Below are positions 46,313-56,559 of a DNA stretch of 64,000 nt, one piece after another. The stretch covers positions 4,709,001 through 4,773,000 of the forward strand of contig JAYJMM010000009.1 in the NCBI GenBank assembly GCA_037349105.1, written 5' to 3'. This DNA is from Limnomonas spitsbergensis. Taxonomy: Eukaryota; Chlorophyta; Chlorophyceae; Chlamydomonadales. Within the stretch, counting starts at the first letter, position 1, and each line of letters begins with the position of its first letter. The notes beneath the pieces are model-generated. The model was not told the origin of the DNA and made no database searches. It saw only the letters and a program-made list of their open reading frames with translations. A program made the translations under genes and the position numbers.

Positions 46313-48728
46313 GTAAGACGTTAGGACGGGTGATACATACAAGCATACAGCGGTGATGTCATGTGAACCGATGCCTTATATCGATGTGCAGATTTTACTC
46401 TATCAAAAGTGTACGCCTATTGGAGGCTAGGAGGAGTAGGAGCCCAGGAGTCCAGGACTCCCAGGAGGGATGGGAGGCAAGACACAGGAGCTCCGCGTCT
46501 CCTTACGAAGTGATTTCCATGCATGCCATGCAATGATGCAACTCAGCAAGTATGCCAGGTGATTCTGATGCCTCTTGTTTCTATTGCTATATTCCTGCAT
46601 GTAAAATTTCATGTGCCATGCTGGTGGGTAGCGTTTATATGGACTGGCTGAATTGCTGAAATGCTGAATTGCATGTTGGAAGACTATAATGGCGATGTGT
46701 GACAGTGTGAGGAGTTTGGGATTGCATCAATGATCATACTTTTCCCTAGTATGTCAGCATGGTAAATCTGCATGCATGCATGGAGATCCTTGGTGGTTAT
46801 TTGGGGGCCATGCACAATTGCATGGGGGCTGTCATGCAGCCATGCAGTATGTCGCACCTACCCACCCTGCCCAGTCAGACATCATGGCTGACTCGGCAGG
46901 GTGGGTGAGAGAGATGATCGCTCTCCGAGAGACGGTTTCTCGCTTGCAAATCAGGGTTCAAAACGTGCAGCACATCTGTCTAATTACAGGCTTTGCGTTA
47001 GATCCATAGACGTCGCACATCATGCCTCCTCGTAATTGATTCAAAGGCTCGTCGAGGTTATCGCATCGTCGAGCCCAGTCCATTGATCGAGTCGTGATCT
47101 TGTGTGACCAACGTGCTCATGTCGTGGTCTGATTCCCGTGCTTTCTCTTGGATCATTGTGCATAACAAGCTCTGTCTTTCTTACGATGCTGCTTTTACTT
47201 GCTGGACACAAACTTTTCGGCTGCCATGTCAGCTGCCAGGTGGCAGAATATGGCTGCAAATGCCGTGGCCCTTTTCGGTCCGAGCGGGAGATAAAAAATT
47301 ATATGTGTCTGCACATCTTGTTCGGGGACTAGTGCCCTGCAGATGGGTGCCCTGCTCAAGACCGCTTCAGTACGGCAACCCGCTTCGACTTCGCCCAAAT
47401 TACAGAACCGAACCCTACCCATGACACTGGTTAGCACCGCAAATGACTTGTATTTACCCTCCCCTAGGCAATCACTCTTGCACGGCGTTCACAGTTTCAC
47501 ATTTGCCGCGAAATCCCACCACGAACATGTCAAGGCCTTGACAGACTCTGGTGTAAGACAGCGTCGGGAATCGTCTAGCTCCATCAAGAGAAAAGCCCGC
47601 GGAAAGCCTCACAAAAAGCCCCTGCACACGAGGCAGTTAGCGCCCAGTCGAGGTCTTCTCCCCCAGGCCAGCAACAGGCCGCATGTGGTCAACAAAGAAA
47701 ACGCCAGATGGGCGACCACCGTTGCAGCTCACGACCTCGGTCAAGGAACTGCCAAACCCACTCCTGGGGTGGGTCTCGCCTCTCAGCCCTTTTGTGGATT
47801 ACGACTGTCCTCATCATGTCATCATCATACTTGAATACATTGTGCCTCTTAGCCATGCACATGTCTTGTCGTGAAGTCTCAATGCGACCGCCTAGCCCCC
47901 TGCTGGGGTAGGTTGTGCCTCCCAGCCCTGGTTGACATGAAGTTCCCCTCATCAGTCAGCGTCTGCCTGGACATGAACTACCATCCGATCAGCCATGCAG
48001 ATGGTTTTCATGTTGGCCATGCATGTAGTGGTTACTCTTGTGCATAACAGCACATTCCGGCTGAACCCGGGCTGTATTGTGCTTATCGTGCTACCGGTAC
48101 CTTGGCAGTACAATCCGGCTAGACCTATGCCCAATCATTCTACCTTGGCCTAAATCTGTGCCATATCGTGCCATACCGTGCTGCCGTACTCTTGTGTACA
48201 GCCACTACCATATCCAACGCTGGATATATAAGCAGCACTGCCACTGTAGCCATACCTTATCCAGAATGGTCACAAAAAGGCTGTTGTGTACCCGGGCTGT
48301 TTTTTGTGTTCGCATCTCAGGTTTCTAGGGTAGGGCGGCCGGTCTCACACCTTGTTAAGTCCTCGCAAAAGATGTTGTGTGGTTGCATCATCGGTGAAAC
48401 AGCAACCTTCACTTGACCACCTCATCATTAGAAAGGCCCCCACCCGCAATGCACATGCGGCTACGAAGTGTGCTCCTGGCTTCCAAGCCTGCCAGTGATG
48501 CACAGTACACTCCATGTCCACACTCATGTTCACACCTGTCAAAGCCCATGTCCACACTAAACTGGGACAGGCGTGCAGCTGTTCCAAGCAGCAGGGCTTG
48601 CTGCACGAGGCCTCCGCTCATGAAGGCCGTGATGTAGCTGAGCTGTAACTGTGGGCCGTGATGTAGCTGGGCTGTAGCTGAATCACCCTAACCCCACGCT
48701 GTGCTTCTGCTTCTCCTGCTGTTTTCAG
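46313..48728. other. Region between the BED exon and the SelU motif exons
   Basis: A 163-residue open frame at 47343-47834 (Ser/Lys/His-rich) has a donor-like GGGGTGGGTC at 47766-47775 and a copy of that junction at about 47895-47925. It could be the 5' exon of the SelU gene, but phase 0 does not fit the best acceptor at 48728. A C-x-C-rich piece (YGCKCRGPFRSEREI, 47235-47290) is unassigned. Confidence 0.4.
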
Positions 48729-48837
48729 GGAGATTGGTGACATGCAGCTTAGCCGCGCAGATGGGGAGTTGGTCTTGGTCAAGGACGTGTTGGGGGGCAA
48801 GGTGGTCCTGGCCCTGCTGCGACACCTGGGATGAACC
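48729..48837 (+). CDS. SelU: SelU exon with the TGA redox codon
   Basis: Acceptor TGTTTTCAG; a perfect donor GTGAGT follows at 48838, three bases after the TGA-ACC codons. With phase 0 at the donor, the TGA falls exactly at the first residue of the family's C-x-x-C. No other GT donor before the TGA would keep the motif. Confidence 0.8.
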
Positions 48838-51800
48838 GTGAGTGCTGTTGGCAAGGTTCGGCCGTTTGAGCCCGAATCCCGTACCGTTTGCAGTACTGTA
48901 CAACACCGTCTGACAACAGCATACCATCCAGCATGACTGTATTGTCCACTTGCTTACCAGCCCATTCATTTTGTCTGTGCCGTGCCCGTACCTGTACCGT
49001 ACTGTTTGACTGTACCGTATTTCCGTAATGGGTCACCCTGGCTTTTGGCACCTGTCCAATGGAGTGTGAAGCTGCAGTTCTGTTGAGAGTCCTCTCCCCT
49101 GACCCCTCACCCCCATGACCCGAAGCATAACAGGTTACAGACTTGCAGCAGAGTTTGAGAGTAGGCCTCTCCCCCGACCCCTCCCACTCCTACTGCCCTC
49201 CTTCATGCTGCAGTTGTGCTGGGAGCAGGCCCAAAACCTGCTCCTCATGTCTCCCCAATTCGACGCTGCTGGCTTCCGGCTCATCGTGGTCTCCATCGGC
49301 GACTCTGACGGTGCTGAGATATTCTGCAAGGAGGTGCCTTTCCCCAAGGAAATGCTGTTCCTGGATGACCCTCAGCGCAGGTGAGAGTCAGGAATTAGGA
49401 AGGGTGTTTGCATTGAAGCCTTCAGTCTCAGCGCAGGTAAGGAGGTGCCTTTCGCAAGGAAATGCTGTTCCTCAGTGCAGGTGAGTAGGTCCCTCAGCGC
49501 AGGTGAGTAGGTCCCTCAGTGCAGGTGAGTAGGTCCCTTTCTTGTAAATCCTGTCCATGGATGACCCTTGAAGCATAAAGGGGCTGGGAGGGTGACATGC
49601 AGGAAATATACCTGGTGAGCTAGAGAATGGATAAGGCGTTTTAGACACTCGACCTAAAACCGAATCGATTCCTCAAAGCTCTCATGATGGAGGGCGCGAT
49701 GTTACGGTTATAAACCCTGCACCCATACCACTCAGGTTTTACAAGGCGCTCAAGCTGAAGGATGGATTGTCATCATTCTTCCAGGGCACCTCTATTTTGA
49801 AGGTGTGTGGTAGGCCCAGGGGGGTTGGGTATTTTGATTGGTGGGGTATTTCAGTGGATCCAGTATTTTGATTGTTGGGCAACCCGCACTTTGAAGCTGA
49901 TTAAGAACCTGCAATCCCTTCTATGAGAACCCTAGCTGTAAGTCCTTGGCTGGGAATGCTAGACAGATGGCGAGGATTGAGAGCCCTGGTTTGGCCTAGT
50001 TTGACAGTTGCCGCTTTTCACAGGTTGCTGACTCAGCCTCACTGTATTTTGATGCCGCAGGCGTGGAGGTGGCTGGTGAGGAATGAGAGGGGAGGGAGGG
50101 GAGGGGAGGGACGTCAATTATCAGATCGGAACGAGAGGGGTGGGGAGCAGAGGGGAGGGGAGGGAGGGGAGGGGAGGGACGTCAATTATCAGATCGGAAC
50201 GAGAGGGGTGGGGAGCAGAGGGGAGGGGAGGGGAGGGGAGGGACGTCAATGGTCATATTTGTGTTCCCTGCATCTTGTGGATCTGGATCTTAAAATATCT
50301 GGATCTGGTTGATCTAAATACGTCTGATGCCGAATGCATTGAGGCGGCTGGTGGGGACCCAGAGGGGAGTCAAAGGGGAGGGGTGGGGCATCAAGGTTAT
50401 GGTTTTGTGATCCCTGCATCTTGTCGACCTGGATCTTCAAATGGCTGGATCTAGTGGATCGAGAGATGCTTGATGCTGCATGCATGGAGACTGCTGGTGA
50501 GTATCCAGAGGGGAGGCTTGGCGTGCCTAGGAACTGGTTGCGTGACAACTGGATCTTGTGGATCTGGATCTTCTTGAGGCCTGGATCTGATCGATGCCTG
50601 TGTCTCAATGAGGCCCAGATCTTGTGGCCGTGGAACAATCGATGGATATATGGATCTATGGCTGGCACCTTCCGTTGAGGCTCTTTTCACATGCAGCTTC
50701 TGAATCACACTTTTTTGGATGGCTTCATGCGTGTGTGTTGAGGGCTCCGTGCTGTTGTGCTGTATGATACGATTTGGTGGGTGGGAGGTTGGGAGGCAAG
50801 GCTGAGTGGTGGGAGGTTGGGAGGCAAGGCTGAGTGGTGGGAGGTTGGGAGACAAGGCTGAGTGGTGGGAGGTTGGGAGGCAAGGCTGAGTGGTGGGAGG
50901 TTGGGAGGCAAGGCTGAGTGGTGGGAGGTTGGGAGGCAAGGCTGAGTGGTGGGAGGTTGGGAGGCAAGGCTGAGTGGTGGGAGGTTGGGAGGCAAGGCTG
51001 AGTGGTGGGAGGTTGGGAGGCAAGGCTGAGTGGTGGGAGGTTGGGAGGCAAGGCTGAGTGGTGGGAGGTTGGGAGGCAAGGCTGAGTGGTGGGAGGTTGG
51101 GAGGCAAGGCTGAGTGGTGAGAGGTTGGGAGGCAAGGCTGAGTGGTGGGAGGTTGGGAGGCAAGGCTAAGTGGTGGGAGGTTGGGAGGCAAGGCTGAGTG
51201 GTGGGAGGTTGGTAGGCAAGGCTAAGTGGTGGGAGGTTGGGAGGCAAGGCTGAGTGGTGGGAGGTTGGGAGGCAAGGCTAAGTGGTGGGAGGTTGGGAGG
51301 CAAGGCTGAGTGGTGGGAGGTTGGGAGGCAAGGCTGAGTGGTGGGAGGTTGGGAGGCAAGGCTAAGTGGTGGGAGGTTGGGAGGCAAGGCTGAGTGGTGG
51401 GAGGTTGGGAGGCAAGGCTGAGTGGTGGACGCACCGTTGACACTGCAGTTTAGGCATACAAATGGGCATGCAATTAATGCAGTCCGCTCTGCAATCAATG
51501 TTTTGTTTACGTGTATGCATACAAATGGGCGTGCAGTCCACTCAGCAATCAATGTTTTCCCACCTTGTTTTCAGCGTGCACTAGACCTCCTTTGTCGAGC
51601 GGCTGGTCAGGGACCATCTCGATTGGGGACTAAATCTCAACGAACCTGCAGCCGGTGGACCAAGCGCCAGGGTGTGCTGTCAAGGGCATCCTGGGCTGTA
51701 GGTTATGAATTGTCTGTACCGCAGGCACCTAACGCCCCTTAAATAAAACTTTCCTTCATTCATCCGGCAGGAATCGTCAGAATCCTAGAAGTTGGCACGA

Positions 51801-53394
51801 ATTGGTAACGCAGTAACGCACCCTCTTGTTAGTAATATAATTTGGTCTTCCAGTTTTTTTCCAATTGTGTGTTCTCCCTTCCGGCTTGGTCGCTGTTTCA
51901 GAATGTCAGGAGGTTCATGGGCGTGTTGAGGCGGTACAAGAAGATATCGGCGGCCAACATGGAGGTCACTACGCAGCAAGGCGGGCTGTTTGTGATGGAT
52001 GGATCAAAAGTGCTGTACGCCTACGAGGTGCGCTTAGGGAGGTGTGGGGGGTGTACAGCTGCTTGTGTAACATGAACGTGTTGTGAGGGGGAGGTCACAA
52101 CTCAGCAAGGCGGGCTGTTTGCATGATGGATGGATACAGAGTGCTATATGCCTATGAGGTGTGTCTTGAGAAGTGTGGGGGTGTACAGCTGCTTGTGTGA
52201 CATGTGTGGGCCGTGAGGGGGAGGTCACAACTCAGCAAGGCGGGCTGTTTGCATGATGGATGGATACAGAGTGCTATATGCCTATGAGGTGTGTCTTGAG
52301 AAGTGTGGGGGTGTACAGCTCCTTGTGTGACATGTATGGGCTGTGAGGGGGAGGTCACAACTCAGCAAGGCGGGCTGTTTGCATGATGGATGGATACAGA
52401 GTGCTATATGCCTATGAGGTGTGTCTTGAGAAGTGTGGGGGTGTACAGCTGCTTGTGTGACATGTGTGGGCCGTGAGGGGGAGGTCACAACTCAGCAAGG
52501 CGGGCTGTTTGCATGATGGATGGATACAGAGTGCTATATGCCTATGAGGTGTGTCTTGAGAAGTGTGGGGGTGTACAGCTGCTTGTGTGACATGTATGGG
52601 CTGTGAGGGGGAGGTCACAACTCAGCAAGGCGGGCTGTTTGCATGATGGATGGATACAGAGTGCTATATGCCTATGAGGTGTGTCTTGAGAAGTGTGGGG
52701 GTGTACAGCTGCTTGTGTGACATGTGTGTGCCGTGAGGGGGAGGTCACAGTAAGGCCGGCTGTTTGTGATGGATCCAGAGTGTTATACGCTTATGAGGTG
52801 GGCCTAGGGAAGTGGTTGGGATGTACATCTGCGTGTTACATATACTAGCTGTGAGGGGGAGGTCACTACACAGCAATGCCGGCTGTCTGTGATGGATCGA
52901 AAGTGCTATATGTTTACAAGGTGGGGCTCGGGAAATGGTGGGGATATGGTCCTGCTCGGGTTAAATTAATGGGCTATGAGGGGGAGGTCACAGCGCAGTA
53001 TGGCGGGCTGATTGTGATGGATTGTTCGTGAGTGTTGTACGCCGATGAGGTGGGCTTAGGGAAGTGGTGGGGATGTGTTGGTGCACCTCCAAACCAAAAT
53101 TGTGGATGCACAGCAGTTGTATTTTCCTGTCCTTGCAAACTTCCACTACTTCTTCATCCCGTCCCTGTACAGGACCCCGGCGTGGGTGCACATGCCCCCA
53201 ATGCGGACATCTTGGCCGCCTGCTGCTCAGAGCAGACCGGGGTGGCAGAGCCCGCCACTGCTACTTTAGAGACCGCCGCTCAATCTCAAGCTGGCCCTTC
53301 TCAATCTACTACTCCTCAAGCCCTCATGACACAGTCCACTGTGTCCACTATCAATGCAACAGCCACCGTGTCTGAGAAAAAATCGTGTTTTTGA
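48729..53394 (+). CDS. SelU: PRXL2/SelU-type thioredoxin-fold protein with in-frame TGA (candidate selenoprotein U)
   Basis: Exons 48729-48837, 49214-49380, 49736-49802, 51902-52027 and 53173-53394 join in consistent phase. They read IGDMQLSRADGELVLVKDVL ... LLRHLG-[TGA]-T-LCWEQA ... IVVSIGD ... GGLFVMDGSKVLYAYE/DPGVGAHAPNADILAACC, the AhpC/TSA-like PRXL2 (SelU, AAED1) pattern. The redox motif in relatives is GC-x-x-C or GU-x-x-C; here the first Cys position is TGA at 48832-48834 and the second is Cys (49217-49219). Such proteins are thioredoxin-fold oxidoreductases, in plants and algae often plastid-targeted. The N-terminus (upstream exon) is not resolved. A SECIS element could not be identified by eye. 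The alternative is a nonsense mutation in a dying copy. Confidence 0.75.
49214..49380 (+). CDS. SelU: SelU exon (LCWEQA ... IVVSIGD)
   Basis: Acceptor CATGCTGCAG, donor GTGAGA. Encodes LCWEQAQNLLLMSPQFDAAG, FRLIVVSIGDSDGAEIFCKE and VPFPKEMLFLDDPQ(R). Phase 0 to 2. Confidence 0.85.
49381..49545 (+). repeat. SelU: Four donor-side copies of exon 49214-49380
   Basis: Exon ends CTCAG(C/T)GCAG then GTGAGT/GTAAGG occur near 49437, 49481, 49503 and 49524. The second also carries AAGGAGGTGCCTTTCGCAAG. Confidence 0.85.
49736..49802 (+). CDS. SelU: SelU exon (FYKALKLKDG)
   Basis: Acceptor CCACTCAG; the first base completes Arg, then FYKALKLKDGLSSFFQGTSI and LK. Donor GTGTGT. Y-alkL matches the helix after the substrate strand in the PRXL2 family. 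Confidence 0.8.
50040..50770. repeat. 68-bp GA-rich repeats and ATCTTGTGGATCTGGATCTT repeats
   Basis: 50085-50245: units of GGACGTCAATTATCAGATCGG then AACGAGAGGGG-type sequence (two full, one partial). 50265-50640: diverged units of about 130 bp (GGATCTGGATCTT, GATGC-GCATG-ATGGAG-CTGCTGGTGAG). Intronic to SelU. Confidence 0.8.
50780..51428. repeat. 28-bp minisatellite, copy A (about 23 units)
   Basis: The unit is GTGGGAGGTTGGGAGGCAAG plus GCTGAGTG. It lies in the SelU intron and in the duplicated segment. The 28-bp unit gives long antisense Pro/Leu/Ser frames in all phases. Confidence 0.95.
51902..52027 (+). CDS. SelU: SelU exon (GGLFVMDG)
   Basis: Acceptor GCTGTTTCAG, donor GTGCGC, 42 codons, phase 0 at both ends. 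Encodes NVRRFMGVLRRYKKISAANM, EVTTQQGGLFVMDGSKVLYA and YE, the family's GG-fvi---kvlya strand pair. A second, near-identical copy lies at 63024-63149. Confidence 0.85.
52088..53045 (+). repeat. Eight tandem degenerate copies of the SelU exon 3' half (130-bp period)
   Basis: Copies of GAGGTCAC-ACTCAGCAAGG ... TATGCCTATGAG then GTG start near 52091, 52220, 52350, 52480, 52610, 52740, 52858 and 52984. The first five share the same 2-bp insertion (TTTGCATGATGG for TTTGTGATGG), which frameshifts and gives a TGA. The sixth and seventh have indels. The eighth keeps length but has a TGA in place of the Ser-Lys pair's Lys. Confidence 0.9.
53173..53394 (+). CDS. SelU: SelU terminal exon
   Basis: Acceptor CTGTACAG, phase 0. 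Encodes DPGVGAHAPNADILAACCSE, the family's end of the fold (D-g-G-ha----il-a-), then a Thr/Ser/Gln-rich tail of about 50 residues ending SEKKSCF and TGA at 53392-53394. Confidence 0.8.
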   Translation, partial: DPGVGAHAPNADILAACCSEQTGVAEPATATLETAAQSQAGPSQSTTPQALMTQSTVSTINATATVSEKKSCF

Positions 53395-53990
53395 GCGTCC
53401 ACTGTCACGACCACAGCCTAGCCCAAGAAGGCGATGCACGGAAGAGGAGCAAACACTCGCGCATGGAGAGGCATTGGGGACAAGCGACTTTAAAGGGGTT
53501 GGGTTTACCCTGAACTCGTATACAAGAACGCTCCTGGGATATACCGGGTCAGGAGGGATATATACTGACCCCGTATGTGGAGAGGAAGCTCTGGGTATCA
53601 ACGCAGATATGAAAAAGATCTTCAGAGGTCTTTCACGGCGTGTCTTATTATAAAGGGATGTGTCTGTGTCAAGGTCTTCCGCCTTCCGCCCTTCGCCTGT
53701 TATGATGCGCTGCTTGGGAAGCACCTCTTGGTGTCCAGAGCGTTAAAACAACCCCCTCTTGATAGGGGCAGGCAGGCGGCAGGCAGATGACCTTGACCGG
53801 ATACTTATTTGGTTCAATAGCTATTTCATTTTCGTGCATTTTGAAACTTATGAAGGAGGAAACACACGCCACTAAGGGTATAACAATCGTAACTTGGAAG
53901 CATGAAATGCGCCCCATTCTGCATGCTGCAGTTGCTCAGCCTTTTCTGCATGGGCGGTAAGGTTAGGAAAGGCACTATAAACAGAGACAT
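53395..53990. other. SelU 3' flank with a hairpin
   Basis: A stem of about 11-12 bp at about 53541-53577 (CGGGTCAG...CTGACCCCG) is the clearest structure. It lacks the ATGA/GA quartet expected of a eukaryotic SECIS. Several ATGA words (about 53608, 53703, 53785, 53903) were inspected without a convincing SECIS fold. Confidence 0.4.
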
Positions 53991-53994
53991 GCAA

Positions 53995-55010
53995 CCCTAG
54001 AAGTGTAACCTTTGACCCAAAACCCTAGATCTGCCATTCAAGATTTGAAACCCTAGACCCTCCACTTGTACCCATTGGCCTCCTGCAACATAATATAAAT
54101 CCACAACCTTACATCTGCAATTTAAGATACATGCTCAGTCCTAGATCTGCAACCCTAGATAGATCCACGACCCTAGATCTGCAACCTAAGATAGATCCAC
54201 AGCCCCAGATCTGCAACCCTATATATCCACAACCCTATACCTGAAACCCCGGATGGCTCCACAACCCTAGATCTGGAACCATAGGCCTACAACCCTAAAT
54301 ACATCCACAGCCCCAGATCTGCAACCCTATTCATCCACAACCCTAAACCTGAAACCCCGGATGGCTCCACAACCCTAGATTTGTAACCATAGGCCTACAA
54401 CCCTAAATACAACCACAGCCCCAGATCTGCAACCCTATTCATCCACAACCCTATACCTGAAACCCCGGATGGCTCCACAACCCTAGATCTGGAACCATAG
54501 GCCTACAACCCTAAATACATCCACAGCCCCAGATCTGCAACCCTATTTATCCACAACCCTATACCTGAAACCCCGGATGGCTCCACAACCCTAGATCTGG
54601 AACCATAGGCCTACAACCCTTAATACATCCACAGCCCCAGATCTGCAACCCTATTTATCCACAAACCTAGACCCGCAACCCTAGGCCTGCAACCCTATAT
54701 TTGCAACCCTAGAACTCAAACCCTTGACCTAAAAACTATATCTGCAAACCTAAATCTGCAATCGAAGCTTTGCAACCCTGCATGTACAAACCTCGACCTA
54801 CAGCCCTAGATCTGCATCCTTACATGTAAACCCCTATGTATACAACCCTAGATCAGTGACAACAATGACAACCCTAGCTATATAACCCTAGACCTACAAT
54901 CCTAAACATGCAACCCTATATCTGCAACCCGAGACCTACAACTTTATATCTGCTAGACCTTCAGCCATAGATCTGCAACCAAGATCCTACAATTCGAGAT
55001 AAAATAGACT
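53995..55010. repeat. ACCCTAGATCTGCA-type array with a 108-bp higher-order unit
   Basis: Short words (CAACCCTAGATCTGC, CTACAACCCTA) repeat throughout. Around GAAACCCCGGATGGCTCCAC the period is exactly 108 bp (54247, 54355, 54463, 54571). Confidence 0.9.
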
Positions 55011-55039
55011 TCCTATATATTAAAGGAGCAGGGACCTGT

Positions 55040-55910
55040 GCGTCCGTCTGTCTGTCCGTCCGTCCGCAACGCTTTTTCTTCGACATGGTGGACGACATGT
55101 TGCGTGCACAATTTTACCTTGCCAATTAATTCATAGCTCTCTGCCATATTCTGGCCAGTCATACATGACCAGTACATGAACATATGCACACTTAATTAGC
55201 CTGTCCTGCCTCATAGCTTCACAAGTTATTGCAGTGGAAACATGGCGCGCAGGGCCATGCACACCACATGTGATCCAATTCAGGGTAAACCTTGCAAATT
55301 AATTCGCAGCTCTGAGCCACGTTCTGGCCAATCATACATGACTGCTACATCAGCACATGCACGCTTTATTAGCCTGCTCTGCCTCAGAGCTTCGCAAGTT
55401 ATTACGATGCGAAACATGCCGCGCATGGCCCGGCACACGACGACATGGGGCGCAATACAGGTCATACCTTGCCAATTAATTCGCACCTCGCCATATTCTG
55501 GTCAATCATACATGACTAGTACATGAACACATGCACGCTTGATTAGCCTGCTCTGCCTCGGAGCTTCGCAAGTTATTCCGATGCGAAACATGCCGCGCAT
55601 GGCCCGGCACACGACGACATGGGGCGCAATACAGGTCATACCTTGCCAATTAATTCGCACCTCTCTGCCATATTCTGGCCAATCATACATGACTAGTACA
55701 TGAACACATGCACGCTTGATTAGCCTGCCCTGCCTCGGAGATTCGCAAGTTATTCCGATGCGAAACATGCCGCGCATGGCCAGGCACATGACATGGGGTG
55801 TAATTTAGGGCAAGCCTTGCCAATTAATTCGCAATTCTCCTCCACGTTCTGGTCAGTCATACATGACTGCTACATGAACACATGCACGCTTAATGCGTGC
55901 GGAACAAGCT
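55040..55910. repeat. About 175-bp satellite (five copies)
   Basis: GCAAGTTATT(C/A)CGATGCGAA starts recur at 55221, 55394, 55568 and 55745 (173-177 bp), with a diverged copy before. Each contains CCTTGCCAATTAATTCGCA and CAATCATACATGACT. Confidence 0.9.
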
Positions 55911-56288
55911 GCGCGCCCACGCATGCATGGCCATGCGCCATGCTGACCTCATGCTAAGCCATGCGTGACGTGTTTCGGAGCAACATCCATCAACGCTAAA
56001 CACTTGTTACATTCCTTTGCAAACGTTTCATTGCTTATTCATACATCAACGCCCCTGCTTTGGCTCCGAGACCGCGCATGCCCCCCCCACCACCAATTCC
56101 CAGGTACACAGCACGCGCCAACACGCACGCACATCCACGTTCACATTTAGAAAATCAATTTCAACGTTCCCACGGGCTTACAACGCGAGTACAAACGTAA
56201 ATCTACGTACAAACCTAGATCTGTAACAAATTTACAACCCTAGACCTACAACCCAAGATATATAAACAGGCTACCTTCGTCGCCTGTT

Positions 56289-56438
56289 TATAAGGCTTCT
56301 TCATGGAGGGTATGACCCCGCCCGTCACGGGGTCATACCCTCCATGAAGAAGCCTTATATAGTGCCGCACTATATATGCTATTGTACATGATATTTTCAT
56401 ATTCAGTGAATATGAAAATATCATGTACAATAGCATAT
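56289..56438. repeat. Three adjacent perfect hairpins (32-, 9- and 32-bp arms)
   Basis: 56289-56320 pairs perfectly with 56328-56359 (7-nt loop). 56356-56364 pairs with 56368-56376 (3-nt loop). 56374-56405 pairs with 56407-56438 (1-nt spacer). No coding. Confidence 0.95.
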
Positions 56439-56559
56439 GAACAGTATCTGACCCCATCCTAAGCAGGTGTCAAATAATGTCAGTCTGCGTTCAATAATAG
56501 CACATACAAAAACGCAGCAAGACGGTACATTTTACTCCCACCACCGCCAGGTAATATGA

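Noticed and set aside
50451..51552. Antisense frames rich in PPNLPPLSLASQ-type repeats (and the same at 61498-62674)
   Set aside because: 28-bp minisatellite read in three frames; no exon borders or family resemblance.
52034..52748. Repeated 64-68-residue antisense frames (also 63156-63870)
   Set aside because: Antisense of the exon-derived 130-bp repeat.
53540..53930. SECIS candidates in the SelU 3' flank
   Set aside because: Hairpin at about 53541-53577 lacks the quartet; ATGA words near 53608, 53703, 53785 and 53903 do not head a proper stem with a matching GA. Left undecided rather than called.
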